A DNA stretch of 64,000 nucleotides from Thermoplasmata archaeon (GTDB taxonomy: Archaea > Thermoplasmatota > Thermoplasmata > Lutacidiplasmatales > UBA184), in the NCBI GenBank assembly GCA_027306505.1, contig DAHUZP010000072.1, forward strand, positions 24,018 to 88,017. Direction: 5' to 3'. Position numbers and translations under genes: made by a program. This document shows, piece after piece, positions 10,201-18,506 of this stretch (position 1 is its first letter; each line of letters opens with the position of its first letter). The notes under the pieces were generated by a model that did no database searches, had not been told where the DNA came from, and worked only from the letters and a program-made list of their open reading frames with translations.

Positions 10201-10653
10201 AACCTCACCTCCACGACCATCGGGCCGCACGTGATCCGCGTGACCGCGACGGACGCGGATGGGATGTCGGTGAGCGCATCGGAGACGATCAACGTGACCG
10301 CGGTCCCCGCGTGGTACGACACCCCCTTCATCCCCGGGACCTCCTCGGCCCTGGTCAGCTGGGGCATCCTGGGCGTCGTGTTGGTCGCCGTGATCGCGGC
10401 GGCCGCCGTGGCCTCCCACCGGCGGAAGAAGGCGCGCTCGCCACTGGCGTCGGGCCACGGAGGAGCCCCGGGCCAGGGGGTCCCTGGGGCCTGCACGAAC
10501 TGCGGCGCTCCCCCGACCCCGGGTTCTCCCTTCTGCGGCCACTGCGGCGCCCCCTCGGGCAGCGCACCGGTCCCGACCTCGTGGGCCGGTCCTCCGCCGG
10601 GGTACGGCGGTGGCCCGCCGGGCGGCGGTTACCTTCCCCCGCCACCCCCGTAG
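7240..10653 (+). CDS. Sedolisin (S53) family acid protease with pro-kumamolisin activation domain, ~5 PKD-like repeats, TM helix and C-terminal zinc ribbon
   Basis: Prodomain NIPTTPAEQAYQAGLLTPGSPNYHQYTPRGFAFVNAWG; catalytic ETDLD, SSGD, GGTSLACPLWS; PKD-like repeats; TM LVSWGILGVVLVAVIAAAAVA then CTNCGAPPTPGSPFCGHCG. Start ATG 7240 has GGGGAGG upstream; ORF track start 7120 also in frame. Confidence 0.92.
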   Translation: MIGLRMPDLTTVPGAPSTIAERIEGPSSRSRPRGWRMATLVGALFLTSLMLAGIPGAQAASTGTHAAAFATVPIPGGLSVLVSSRGPLPAGATFGSPLTASQSFSFNIEINIPTTPAEQAYQAGLLTPGSPNYHQYTPRGFAFVNAWGPTPNTVQALSAYFGSYGLHVTKLDQLGLLYSVSGSVAQVDAALHTTLYQVRSGTTLGFAPASDPALPSSLAPWVGAFHNLNSFTEPHPMFSFAPARTSTALSATNLQDAYNAAGLISGGITGTNVIGLAEMCDPSQASSTYSTDANQFASANGLPADTITLSGSGASSCSTGSSGWGVETDLDIQSSHSIAPGSNQNVCLDNTDPSVCDSSFISSGIEFGSNSWGSSSNGYASIWNTAEASGVDLLASSGDSCAAVNWPAAETYALGVGGTSLTVSGTSWGSETVWSCSGGSGTGGGCDTTDASPPYQAGMTGYPGACASGNRGDPDLGADADPNTGIMVYVGNPANCGGTSPCQVGGTSLACPLWSASLDVIYQKSGFSGFVGGTLYSIAKSSSYNTDFHDITSGSNGYSATVGWDPDTGLGSPNIANLVTGFGPQPLTAALSPAAKTIEAGQVVTFTAALTGGTYPYSFAWEQNGTTIATTSKAIYNYTQFHSAPSPYQISVKVTDSTTPTAFTATAGPAAVTVNPGPSVVFSATPLTVDGGQTIALSATATGGSGGYTYDWTLNGSGFATSSTSSATWTAPNHTFTGTIGVQVYDSVGGSAVGSAPISVFAKPGVLFSAAPLGPIDVLSPVTLTATATGGDPPLTYTFFANGTQVLYTGSQSSFAWTPAGPGSYVLSAGVKDSLLFSASSTTQTIQVNPDPQVTIGLPASGQADVGQYVQLQARTTGGTSCCSFAWTVNGAVVPGASASTYKFKASTAGAITVSVQVVDGVGRSATSPQASLTINPAPTVVIQGSTNVVSGQTDMLTAAVTPGTFPFSYAWTLDGQGVGGTPHAVYNLTSTTIGPHVIRVTATDADGMSVSASETINVTAVPAWYDTPFIPGTSSALVSWGILGVVLVAVIAAAAVASHRRKKARSPLASGHGGAPGQGVPGACTNCGAPPTPGSPFCGHCGAPSGSAPVPTSWAGPPPGYGGGPPGGGYLPPPPP

Positions 10654-10719
10654 CTCCGTGGGTGGGCCTCCGTCCGACGACGACGGGCGCCGCGGAGCGC
10701 TGCCCTCCCCCGCCGAGCC

Positions 10720-11160
10720 TCAGAACGTCCAGAGCAGGACGAAGATGAGGAGCGCGACGACCGTGATGACGGCGAGCGCGACGAGGTAGGGCAGCCAGCC
10801 GGGGCGGTTGCCGAACACGACAGGCACAGGGCCGATCAACAGGAACCCTCCGTAGGAAGTGCGGGACGCAGCGCCGCCGCCCGGTACGGGGGCCTTCGGG
10901 CCGGCCGACCGAGGCTCGAGCGCCTCCCCCGCGCGCGAAGCCATGGCCCAGGAGAGCGCGAAGAAACCCACGACCAGCAGCACGACGCCCAGCAAGAGGA
11001 GCGGGGAGGACCCTGCGACGAAGGGGACGAAGAGGAAGACCCCGACGGTCGCCCCGCCCCGGAAGACCGCGCCCGCGATCGCACCGATGGCTCCGCCCAG
11101 GCACAACATGGCGAGGAGCCAGGGAAGCGCGCCGGACCGCATGGGAAGGTGTCCTGCCAT
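10720..11160 (-). CDS. DUF131/TIGR00304-like archaeal membrane protein
   Basis: Four hydrophobic helices and GGFLLIGPVPVVFGNRPGWLPYLVALA motif typical of DUF131. Confidence 0.7.
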   Translation of the reverse strand: MAGHLPMRSGALPWLLAMLCLGGAIGAIAGAVFRGGATVGVFLFVPFVAGSSPLLLLGVVLLVVGFFALSWAMASRAGEALEPRSAGPKAPVPGGGAASRTSYGGFLLIGPVPVVFGNRPGWLPYLVALAVITVVALLIFVLLWTF

Positions 11161-11185
11161 CCTCGAGGGCTTTCCTGGGGACCTC

Positions 11186-12250
11186 TCAGTGGAAGGTGTC
11201 GAACCGGTAGGGAAGCAACGGTCGCTCTCCCAGGGCGGAGAGGAACTCCGGGGGCGTGAGGACCGGCCGGTCGTAGGAGGAGCCGTCGTCCAGGGCGATC
11301 CGAGGGCACGCGGTCGAGACGTAGGCGTCGAGGTCCCTTCCCGTCAGGTCCCGGGGGTCCAGCCGGTCGAAGATGAGCACCTCCGCCGACCAGCCGCGCT
11401 CCGTCGCCTTCTCCGCCAGGCGGGAAGCCATGGCCCGGCGGTCCTGGCCCGCGAAGCTGCTCACCAGCACGCCCCAGCGCCGGGCATCCATCGACTTGGC
11501 GATGGTGAGCAGGCGCTTCTGGACCATCTTCTCCCGGTCCAGCGGAGGGGTCACATCGACCTGGAGAGGGTCCAGGGCCCACACGGGCCGTTCCACCGAG
11601 AAGGCGAGCCCCAGCGGGTGGAAGAGCCCCGTGCCGACGAACAGGAAACCATCGACCTCCCCTTCGAGGCCCTGGGCCGTGGTGTAGTTGCAGCCCAACG
11701 CCTGGCCTGGGTAGGCGAGCCTACGGTCACCGCCTCCGACGTGCGTCTCGAAGCCCTGAGCGCCCAGGGCAACCTCGAGGCGGGGAAGCAGCTCCAGGTG
11801 TTGGACCGAGGCGACGAGCCCCAGCCGGCGCGGCAACCCGGCCCGGGAGACGGACCCCGCCAGGCGTTGGACGTCCCCTTCGGAGGTCCGCATCTCGACG
11901 AAGTAGGTGGGGAGGGCGAGAGGCATGTTCGGGATAGGCGCATGGCCCAGCGTCACGATCGCCTGGGCCCCCGGGGCCTCGCTTGGCGAGGGGGGGTCGC
12001 AGGCCCCGAAACAGGCCCTGGTGACATGGACGACCTGAGCGCCCGTCGCCGTCCGGATCTCCTCTCCCAAGCTCGCGAAGTTCCGGGTGAGCCCTGCCGG
12101 CACCTGCAGCACGATCCTCCGGTACTTCGCGGCCCGCAGGTCGGAGAAGAGCTCGGGGCCCACCTCGCGGTAGACGCTCGAACGGGAGGAGGAGGGGGGA
12201 GCCCCCTCCGGCCCGGAGACCTTGTCCGCTTCCACGCTGGGACCGGCCAT
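11186..12250 (-). CDS. dph2: 2-(3-amino-3-carboxypropyl)histidine synthase (diphthamide biosynthesis Dph2)
   Basis: Cluster cysteines in RACFGACDPP, LGCNYTTAQ and VSTACPRIALDD; VQVPAGL start region typical of archaeal Dph2. Confidence 0.93.
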   Translation of the reverse strand: MAGPSVEADKVSGPEGAPPSSSRSSVYREVGPELFSDLRAAKYRRIVLQVPAGLTRNFASLGEEIRTATGAQVVHVTRACFGACDPPSPSEAPGAQAIVTLGHAPIPNMPLALPTYFVEMRTSEGDVQRLAGSVSRAGLPRRLGLVASVQHLELLPRLEVALGAQGFETHVGGGDRRLAYPGQALGCNYTTAQGLEGEVDGFLFVGTGLFHPLGLAFSVERPVWALDPLQVDVTPPLDREKMVQKRLLTIAKSMDARRWGVLVSSFAGQDRRAMASRLAEKATERGWSAEVLIFDRLDPRDLTGRDLDAYVSTACPRIALDDGSSYDRPVLTPPEFLSALGERPLLPYRFDTFH

Positions 12251-12322
12251 CTTCGACCTGGGGACTCCCAGGTCCCCGGTGCGCCTTGAGGCTTCCCCAC
12301 GCCCTGATCGGCGAACCCAGGG

Positions 12323-12772
12323 CTACGGACCGATCCGCTGTTGCAGCCGCAGGAGCGCCTCGCGATTGTCCGGATGGAAGAGCAAGGAGAGCGCCGCCGA
12401 CGGAGAACACCAACGGTACGCCTGATGCTCCCGGCTGAGGAGCGGCCGCCGCTCGACCGGGACCTCGGCCGCGAACCCGTGGACCCGGAACGGCCGCTTC
12501 CCGTCCCAGAGGAAGAGGAGGCTCCAACCGAGGTCGATGACCTCTCGCACTTCCGTGAACCCGGTCTCCTCTTCGGTCTCCCGTAGGGCCGCCGCGGCGT
12601 AGGAGGTGTCGGAGGGCTCCACCTTCCCGCTGACCGGCTGCCAGAAGTCCCCGCGGTTCGGTGCACGGCGGAGCAGGAGGACGCGGAGCGGGTGACGGAC
12701 GACGACGAAGGCTTCGACGCACTCCTGGACCGGCTCCCACGAGAGAGCGGCAGGGCCCGCCGGTGCCCTCAA
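12323..12772 (-). CDS. NUDIX hydrolase
   Basis: Nudix box GKVEPSDTSYAAAALRETEEETG. Confidence 0.9.
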   Translation of the reverse strand: MRAPAGPAALSWEPVQECVEAFVVVRHPLRVLLLRRAPNRGDFWQPVSGKVEPSDTSYAAAALRETEEETGFTEVREVIDLGWSLLFLWDGKRPFRVHGFAAEVPVERRPLLSREHQAYRWCSPSAALSLLFHPDNREALLRLQQRIGP

Positions 12773-12842
12773 CAGGGCCTCCGTCCAAGAAGCCGCGGGG
12801 ACCGGGCGGAAGGGAACATGACCTTCCAGCGAAGGGGGCCAC

Positions 12843-13280
12843 TCAGCCCCGGCGCTGCTGGAGCAACCTGAGGATCGCCTCGGCCGGCTCTCCTCCCGCT
12901 TCCTTGAGCGCCCGCACAGCGGTGTCGTGGTCCACCCCGCCTTGTTCCATGACCAGGGCGATGTCCTCCTCCGGGGGGCCCGCGGGAGCGGTGACCTGGG
13001 GGGGATGGGGGTGGGAGCCGGACGCTCCGCTCGCCTCGCCCGACGCCGCTCCGCCCGTCGGTGCGGAGCCCTTCGGGCGGGTCGAGACCTCGCCCACGAT
13101 CTGGAAGGTCTTGACCCCCTGCATCGTGACGACGGTCACCTCCGCGCCCTGGATGACCATCTCCTCGTTCGCCCGGCGGATGATGACCTCCTCCACATCG
13201 GAGAGGGTCTCCGTCGACATGCCCATGCGCTTCATCATGAAGCGCATGTTCCGCTCGTTCATCCGACCCCCAGGCATCAT
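12843..13280 (-). CDS. nac: Archaeal nascent polypeptide-associated complex protein (NAC domain + UBA)
   Basis: MMPGGRMNERNMRFMMKRMGMSTETLSDVEEVIIRRANEEMVI and C-terminal UBA-like DIALVMEQGGVDHDTAVRALKEAGGEPAEAILRLL. Confidence 0.93.
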   Translation of the reverse strand: MMPGGRMNERNMRFMMKRMGMSTETLSDVEEVIIRRANEEMVIQGAEVTVVTMQGVKTFQIVGEVSTRPKGSAPTGGAASGEASGASGSHPHPPQVTAPAGPPEEDIALVMEQGGVDHDTAVRALKEAGGEPAEAILRLLQQRRG

Positions 13281-13316
13281 GGACGCTGCTCCTCCAGGGA
13301 AGGGGAAGGCGGGGCT

Positions 13317-14591
13317 TTAGGCTCGACGGGAGCGGGGGCGTGCGGAGCTGGGGACGTCCTGCATCGACTCGGGAAGCTTCCGGTCGACCTCGGGGTCGCT
13401 CAGGAGCTCCGCGCTCCCCGAGGGGACGAAGCGTCGGGAGTGTCCCCGGACCCGGTCCCTGGCCCCTTCCCTCGAGCCCCGGACCTGCCGCTCCAGCTCT
13501 TCCATCACGTCCGCGGTCGCCTTGAGCAGATTGTAGTCGGTCCTGGAAGCGTTGAAGATGTGGCTATGTCCGTGCAGGCGGACCTCGATGGTCATCGCCC
13601 CCAAGCCGCGGGTGGGGTGGGAGACCACGTGGACGGAGAGCATCCGGGGCTCCTCGGCCCGGGCGATGCGCTTCAATCCCTTGCTGAGGACCGCATCCAG
13701 GTCGGTCATGAGCGTGGGGTCGGTCCCCGCCGCGAGCCCGGAGATCTGGATGTAGACCCCGGAAGCCTCCGGCGTGTGCCGGACGGCGAGGCTCAGGAGG
13801 TCCGCCTGGGAGACGCGGCCGAGCAGGCTCTGCTGCTCGGTCACGAAGACGCTGGAGGACCGTCCTTTGAGCATCATCCGCGCGGCCTCTCCGGCCGTCG
13901 TGGTCCGGGTGAGCGTCAGGGGGGGCTGGGTCATGATTGACCGGACCTGGGCGTCCTCCGGGGCGGTCTCGAGACCGGGGTCCTTCTTCCCGCCGGCCAT
14001 CGGTCGCCAGAAGGCGTTGGCCACGTCGGAGAGCGTCACCGAGCCCACGAGCTTGTGGTCCCGGTCGAGGACCGGCAGGGCGTGCTCTTCGAGCTCACGC
14101 AGGTGCGAGAACAGCGTCCGGCAGGGTTCGTCCGCCCCCACCTGCTGCGTCGTGGGGCTCATCACCTCAGAGACCAGATGCTCCGCGAGCTTCGGGAGGG
14201 CGGGCAGCGCCCGGACCAGGTCGGTCCGGGAGACCACGCCGAGCAGGGTGCCCCGCTTCGGGTCCACGACGCATCCCGCGCGTCGTCCGGAGGCGAGCAG
14301 CTTCTCCGCGATCTCGGGGAAGGGCAGGTCGGGCGGAAGGGTCGGTGGGAGGATCATGATGTGCTCGAGCTTCGTCGAGAGCGTGAGGGTGTGGCGGCGC
14401 CCCAGGGCATCGTAGGTGACCATCCCCACCATCTTCCCCTTGCGGAGGACGACGATCTCGTGGATCCGCTTGCTTCGCATCACTCCGAGCGCTTTGGACA
14501 GGGTGTCATGGGCCTCAGCGGTGATGGGGTCGGCGGACATCAGCTCCGAGGCCACGGGCCATTCCTTCGGCATGTTCGACCGCGGGGCCAC
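13317..14591 (-). CDS. Multi-CBS-domain protein with possible HPF/RaiA-like C-terminal domain
   Basis: Repeated CBS units (ELMSADPITAEAHDTLSKALGVM, SEVMSPTTQQVGADEPCRTL, RSIMTQPPLTLTRTTTAGEA); C-terminal LDAVLSKGLKRIARAEEPRMLSVHVVSHPTRGLGAMTIEVRLHGHSHIFNASRTDYNLLKATADVMEELERQVR. Start may be ATG 14573. Confidence 0.88.
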   Translation of the reverse strand: MAPRSNMPKEWPVASELMSADPITAEAHDTLSKALGVMRSKRIHEIVVLRKGKMVGMVTYDALGRRHTLTLSTKLEHIMILPPTLPPDLPFPEIAEKLLASGRRAGCVVDPKRGTLLGVVSRTDLVRALPALPKLAEHLVSEVMSPTTQQVGADEPCRTLFSHLRELEEHALPVLDRDHKLVGSVTLSDVANAFWRPMAGGKKDPGLETAPEDAQVRSIMTQPPLTLTRTTTAGEAARMMLKGRSSSVFVTEQQSLLGRVSQADLLSLAVRHTPEASGVYIQISGLAAGTDPTLMTDLDAVLSKGLKRIARAEEPRMLSVHVVSHPTRGLGAMTIEVRLHGHSHIFNASRTDYNLLKATADVMEELERQVRGSREGARDRVRGHSRRFVPSGSAELLSDPEVDRKLPESMQDVPSSARPRSRRA

Positions 14592-14648
14592 CCCCTCCCC
14601 CGTAAATAGGGTGCGGGTGGAGCCGGCGGACAGGAGGCGGCGGTGCCT

Positions 14649-15158
14649 TCAGAGGTCGCGGCTCAGCTGGTAGCCGTTCTCCCCGTCCGAGTAGTAGCCC
14701 CGCAAGAGGTCGTTCACGGAGAACCCGAAGCGGGTGTAGAAGCGGATCGCGGTCGCGTTCCCGACGCGGACCTCCAGGGTCACCCGGACCATCCCCCGGG
14801 CCCGGCACCGCTGGAAGAACACGTCCATGAGGTGGGCCCCGACCCCGCGCGACCTCCACCGGGAGTCCACCGCGAACATCAGCACCCGGGCCTCCCCAGG
14901 CACCTGGTTCACGCCCAGCAAGAACCCCTGGGGTACCCCCGAGCGGTCCTGGGCGACCAGGAACCCTTGCGGCCATTGCTGGCTGAGGGAGGTGTAGAGC
15001 GAAGGTTCGTAGTGCTCGCGAAGAGCGTCCGCGACGATCTCGGAGATGCGCGGGATGTCCCGGGGATGGAAGTTGCGGAGGTAGACGGCCCCCCCCGCGA
15101 AGGGCTCGAGAGCGTAGCCTTGCTCCGGGCGCGGAGCCGTGTCAGCGATACATCTCAC
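14649..15158 (-). CDS. rimI: GNAT acetyltransferase, RimI-like (ribosomal-protein-alanine N-acetyltransferase / archaeal NAT)
   Basis: VDSRWRSRGVGAHLMDVFFQRCRARGMVRVTLEVRVGNATAIRFYTRFGF. Confidence 0.88.
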   Translation of the reverse strand: MRCIADTAPRPEQGYALEPFAGGAVYLRNFHPRDIPRISEIVADALREHYEPSLYTSLSQQWPQGFLVAQDRSGVPQGFLLGVNQVPGEARVLMFAVDSRWRSRGVGAHLMDVFFQRCRARGMVRVTLEVRVGNATAIRFYTRFGFSVNDLLRGYYSDGENGYQLSRDL

Positions 15159-15900
15159 CCCCGCCAGGTTCCTTGAGGGTCTTGAGCGACTCCTCCTGCT
15201 GGCTCATGTTCTTGCGGAGCTCGAGCTCGATCTCGGCCGCCTTCCGACGGAGCGGCTTGGTGTCGAAGACGAGCATCGGGACCATGGGGTTGATCACCTC
15301 GAGGATCCGAGCGGCGGCCCGGGCGTCCGGGTGACCCCGGTGGGCCTGGGAGACCAGGCAGAGGACCCTCGTGCTCCGGTCCACGCTCGAGAGGAGCAGC
15401 GCCCCTGCGAAGCCCGTGACCAGGCCGTCCGCCCGGTCGAAGCCGTAGGTGTCGAGCAGGGGGGCGGCGGCCTTGTTCGCCATCGCGACGACACGTACCT
15501 CCGCGTCGCTGGTCTCCTCCACCGGCTGACCCTCGAGCGCCACCACCAGGTCGATGCCCTTCTTCTCCGCGAAGTCGAGCAGGCTCTTGCCGATCGAGTT
15601 GAGGAGCGTGGGGGAGGGCTGGATGTCGGAGAGGACCGCGACCAACTGGTTCGACTTCTTGTTGACCCCGCAGACGGTCCGGCTAGCGTAGAAGCGCACC
15701 GGGGGGCTCACCACGCCCCCCTCCATGACCACGGTGGGGGGGAACTCCTCGCTCGTCATGTAGGCGATCGGGGACATGTCGAGGGAGTGGCGCAGGTAGC
15801 TCACCGCGACGGAGCCGACCAGCCCGTGCGTCGGGAACCCGACGACGAGCATCGACCCCTTCAGGGAGTTGTTCTTCGTCTCGACGATCTTCGGGTCCAT
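15142..15900 (-). CDS. PAC2-family proteasome assembly chaperone
   Basis: MLVVGFPTHGLVGSVAVSYLRHSLDMSPIAYMTSEEFPP...RFYASR; start assigned to MDPKIVETKNN at 15900 rather than the ORF-track start 16089. Confidence 0.88.
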   Translation of the reverse strand: MDPKIVETKNNSLKGSMLVVGFPTHGLVGSVAVSYLRHSLDMSPIAYMTSEEFPPTVVMEGGVVSPPVRFYASRTVCGVNKKSNQLVAVLSDIQPSPTLLNSIGKSLLDFAEKKGIDLVVALEGQPVEETSDAEVRVVAMANKAAAPLLDTYGFDRADGLVTGFAGALLLSSVDRSTRVLCLVSQAHRGHPDARAAARILEVINPMVPMLVFDTKPLRRKAAEIELELRKNMSQQEESLKTLKEPGGGEMYR

Positions 15901-16080
15901 GTCCTGCCCGTCCAAGGGAGCGATGGGTGAGCGAAGCAGGGCGTGCCGGCATATGGCCGTTTCCTTCCGTTCCGACCGCGCCCGAAGAGCGACCCGCGTG
16001 CCCCGGACCGCGCGTTCGGGCCCGGGGAAACGTCCGACGCGACCTCGCCCGAAGGTACCGGGCCCTCGCTTCACCGTCGA

Positions 16081-16090
16081 GCTTATCAAC
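16081..16090 (+). promoter_or_regulatory. TATA-like box upstream of UDP-sulfoquinovose synthase gene
   Basis: gcttatcaac centred ~27 nt before GTG 16113, the spacing expected for a leaderless archaeal transcript. Confidence 0.45.
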
Positions 16091-16112
16091 CGGACCTCGG
16101 CTTGCCTCGCGC

Positions 16113-17381
16113 GTGAAGGTCCTCATCACCGGGGTGGACGGATACTCAGGCTGGCCGCTCGCGCTGCACCTCCTGAAGCGAGGGCACGAGGTCGTGGGGA
16201 TCGACAACTTCCTCACCCGCCAAAGGGTGGCCGAGGTGGGGAGCTGGTCGGCGACCCCCATCCTCGACATGCACGAGCGGAGGAAGGCGCTCGAGGAGCA
16301 CGGGGTCAAGGGGTTCCGGTTCTACGAAGGGGACCTGTGCGACTTCTCCACCGTGAGGCACATCCTGCACAAGGAACATCCCGACTCGATCGTCCATCTG
16401 GGGGAGCAGCGGAGCGCACCCTACTCGATGATCGACGTGCACCACGCGGTCGCGACCCAGTGTCAGAACATCACCTCCACGCTCAACATCGTCTACGCGA
16501 TGAAGGACGAGTGCCCCAAGTCGCACCTGGTCAAGATGGGCACGATGGGGGAGTACGGCACCCCGAACCTGGACATCGCGGAGGGGTTCTTCGAGGTCGA
16601 GTTCCGGGGCCGCAAGGACCGGGTCCCGTTCCCCCGCCAGGCCTCCAGCTGGTACCACTGGTCGAAGGTCTTCGACACCGGCGACGTGATGCTCGCGAAC
16701 AAGCTCTGGGGCCTCCCCACCACGGACGTGATGCAGGGGGTCATCTACGGGACCCGGACCGCCGAGATCTCGGAGGACTGGCAGCTCACCCGGTTCGACT
16801 TCGACGAGGTGTGGGGGACCGCGCTCAACCGCTTCTGCGTCCAAGCGGTGCTGGGGATGCCCCTCACCCCCTATGGGAAGGGGGGCCAGAAGCGCGGGTT
16901 CATCGCGCTGGAGGACTCCATGCAGAGCCTGCGGCTCTCGGTGGAGAACCCGGCCGCCAAAGGGGAGTACCGGGTCTTCAACCAGTTCGATGAGGCCTAC
17001 TCCATCACGGACCTCGCGAAGCTGGTGGTCAAGGTGGGAGCGAAGCTAGGGATCTCCGCGGAGATCCACAACTCCTACAACCCCAGGGTCGAGGCCGAGG
17101 AGCACTACTACAACCCGCTCCACGACAACCTGCTGAAGCTGGGCTACCGGCACCAGCGCACGCTCGAGGAGGCCCTGGAGTGGATGCTCACGGACCTCAA
17201 GCGCTTCCACAAGCGCCTCGAGGCGAAGCGCGAGGTGGTCATGCCCCGGATGGACTTCCGCGAGGCGGACAACCGCACCCGGCTCCACATCGCTCCCCCC
17301 ACCCGCCGCGCCGCGAGCGCGCCCAGCCCCCCCAAGAGCCCACCGAACCTCGTGAGCTCGTCGTCCGCGGCGGAGAACTGA
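16113..17381 (+). CDS. agl3: UDP-sulfoquinovose synthase (SQD1/Agl3 family SDR)
   Basis: VKVLITGVDGYSGWPLALHLLKRGHEVVGIDN, SIVHLGEQRSAPYSMIDVHHAV, KMGTMGEYGTPNLDIAEG, WYHWSKVFDT; GTG start at 16113. Confidence 0.92.
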   Translation: MKVLITGVDGYSGWPLALHLLKRGHEVVGIDNFLTRQRVAEVGSWSATPILDMHERRKALEEHGVKGFRFYEGDLCDFSTVRHILHKEHPDSIVHLGEQRSAPYSMIDVHHAVATQCQNITSTLNIVYAMKDECPKSHLVKMGTMGEYGTPNLDIAEGFFEVEFRGRKDRVPFPRQASSWYHWSKVFDTGDVMLANKLWGLPTTDVMQGVIYGTRTAEISEDWQLTRFDFDEVWGTALNRFCVQAVLGMPLTPYGKGGQKRGFIALEDSMQSLRLSVENPAAKGEYRVFNQFDEAYSITDLAKLVVKVGAKLGISAEIHNSYNPRVEAEEHYYNPLHDNLLKLGYRHQRTLEEALEWMLTDLKRFHKRLEAKREVVMPRMDFREADNRTRLHIAPPTRRAASAPSPPKSPPNLVSSSSAAEN

Positions 17382-17509
17382 GACCGGTCAGGGTGACCTC
17401 GAGGTCAGGAGCGGCCTGGTCGTTCGCCTTCCGGTAGGCGGGTAGGATCGATGGGAAGAGGAACCACGCGGTGGCCGGTCCGTCCCCCAGGTCCCCGGGA
17501 GAGTGCGCG

Positions 17510-18391
17510 ATGAAGGCCGTCGTGACGATGGCCGGGGAGGGCACGCGCATGCTCCCCGCGACCCGGGGGCTCCGCAAGGAGATGCTCCCCCTGTTCTACC
17601 GGGGCAGGCAGGGGAACCCGACGCTCGCCCCCGTCGCCCATCTCGTCGTCCGGACACTGCACGCGGCGGGCGTCGACGACCTCACGGTCATCGTCTCACC
17701 TGACCAGGAGGCCGTGGTCCGCTACTTCCAGCCGGACGACGCGTTCATCGCACGGCACCTGCACCACCCCGAGCGGCTGGTGGAGACCCTCGCCCTGCAC
17801 CACCTCCTCTCCGAGATGGAGTTCCACTGGGTGACCCAGAGGGCCCCCAAGGGTTTCGGCGACGCCCTCTTGAGGGCCAGGGACCGGATCGGCCGGGAGC
17901 CTTTCGTGCTCCACGCGGCGGACGCGGTGCTCTGGGAGCCGGTCCCCGGCCGGCTCCCCCGCGCCATGGACGCCCTGCGCCGGAAGGAAGGGGCCCGGGT
18001 CGTGCTCTTGGTCCGCCGGGTCCCCGAACCCCGTAACTATGGGGTCGTCGAGGGCACCTGGGCGGGAAGGATCGACGGGGCCCGCTACCTCAGGGTCGCC
18101 CGCATGGAGGAGAAGCCGGAGCGACCCCGCAGCTCCTGGGCGGCGACCGCCGTATACGCCTTCGCCCCCGAGATCTTCGACGCGCTCGAGTCCGAGGCCC
18201 GCCGCCGACCCTCCGAGCTCGAGGTCACCTCGGCCATCTCCCGATTGATCCAGGAGGGGGAGAAGGTGTTCGCGGTCGTCCTCGCCCCGAAGGAGGGGCA
18301 ATGGCTCTCGGTGGGCTCCCCGGAGGGCTACCTCCGCGCCGTTAGGCGGACCTACGCGCTCGCCCGCAGGGTGCCCCCGCGCACCGCGTGA
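17510..18391 (+). CDS. Sugar-1-phosphate nucleotidyltransferase, UTP-glucose-1-phosphate uridylyltransferase (GalU)-like
   Basis: MKAVVTMAGEGTRMLPATRGLRKEMLPLF, QRAPKGFGDALLRARD, PRNYGVVEG; ATG at 17510. Confidence 0.88.
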   Translation: MKAVVTMAGEGTRMLPATRGLRKEMLPLFYRGRQGNPTLAPVAHLVVRTLHAAGVDDLTVIVSPDQEAVVRYFQPDDAFIARHLHHPERLVETLALHHLLSEMEFHWVTQRAPKGFGDALLRARDRIGREPFVLHAADAVLWEPVPGRLPRAMDALRRKEGARVVLLVRRVPEPRNYGVVEGTWAGRIDGARYLRVARMEEKPERPRSSWAATAVYAFAPEIFDALESEARRRPSELEVTSAISRLIQEGEKVFAVVLAPKEGQWLSVGSPEGYLRAVRRTYALARRVPPRTA

Positions 18392-18506
18392 CGGCTGGTC
18401 TCCCACTCCCGACGACCTCAAGAGGGCGGGGTCCCTGGACAGCTGGCTCCGACGCCGGGCCCGAGGGGGGCACGGCGGGTAGCTTAATGCGCGGTCATAC
18501 GCATGC

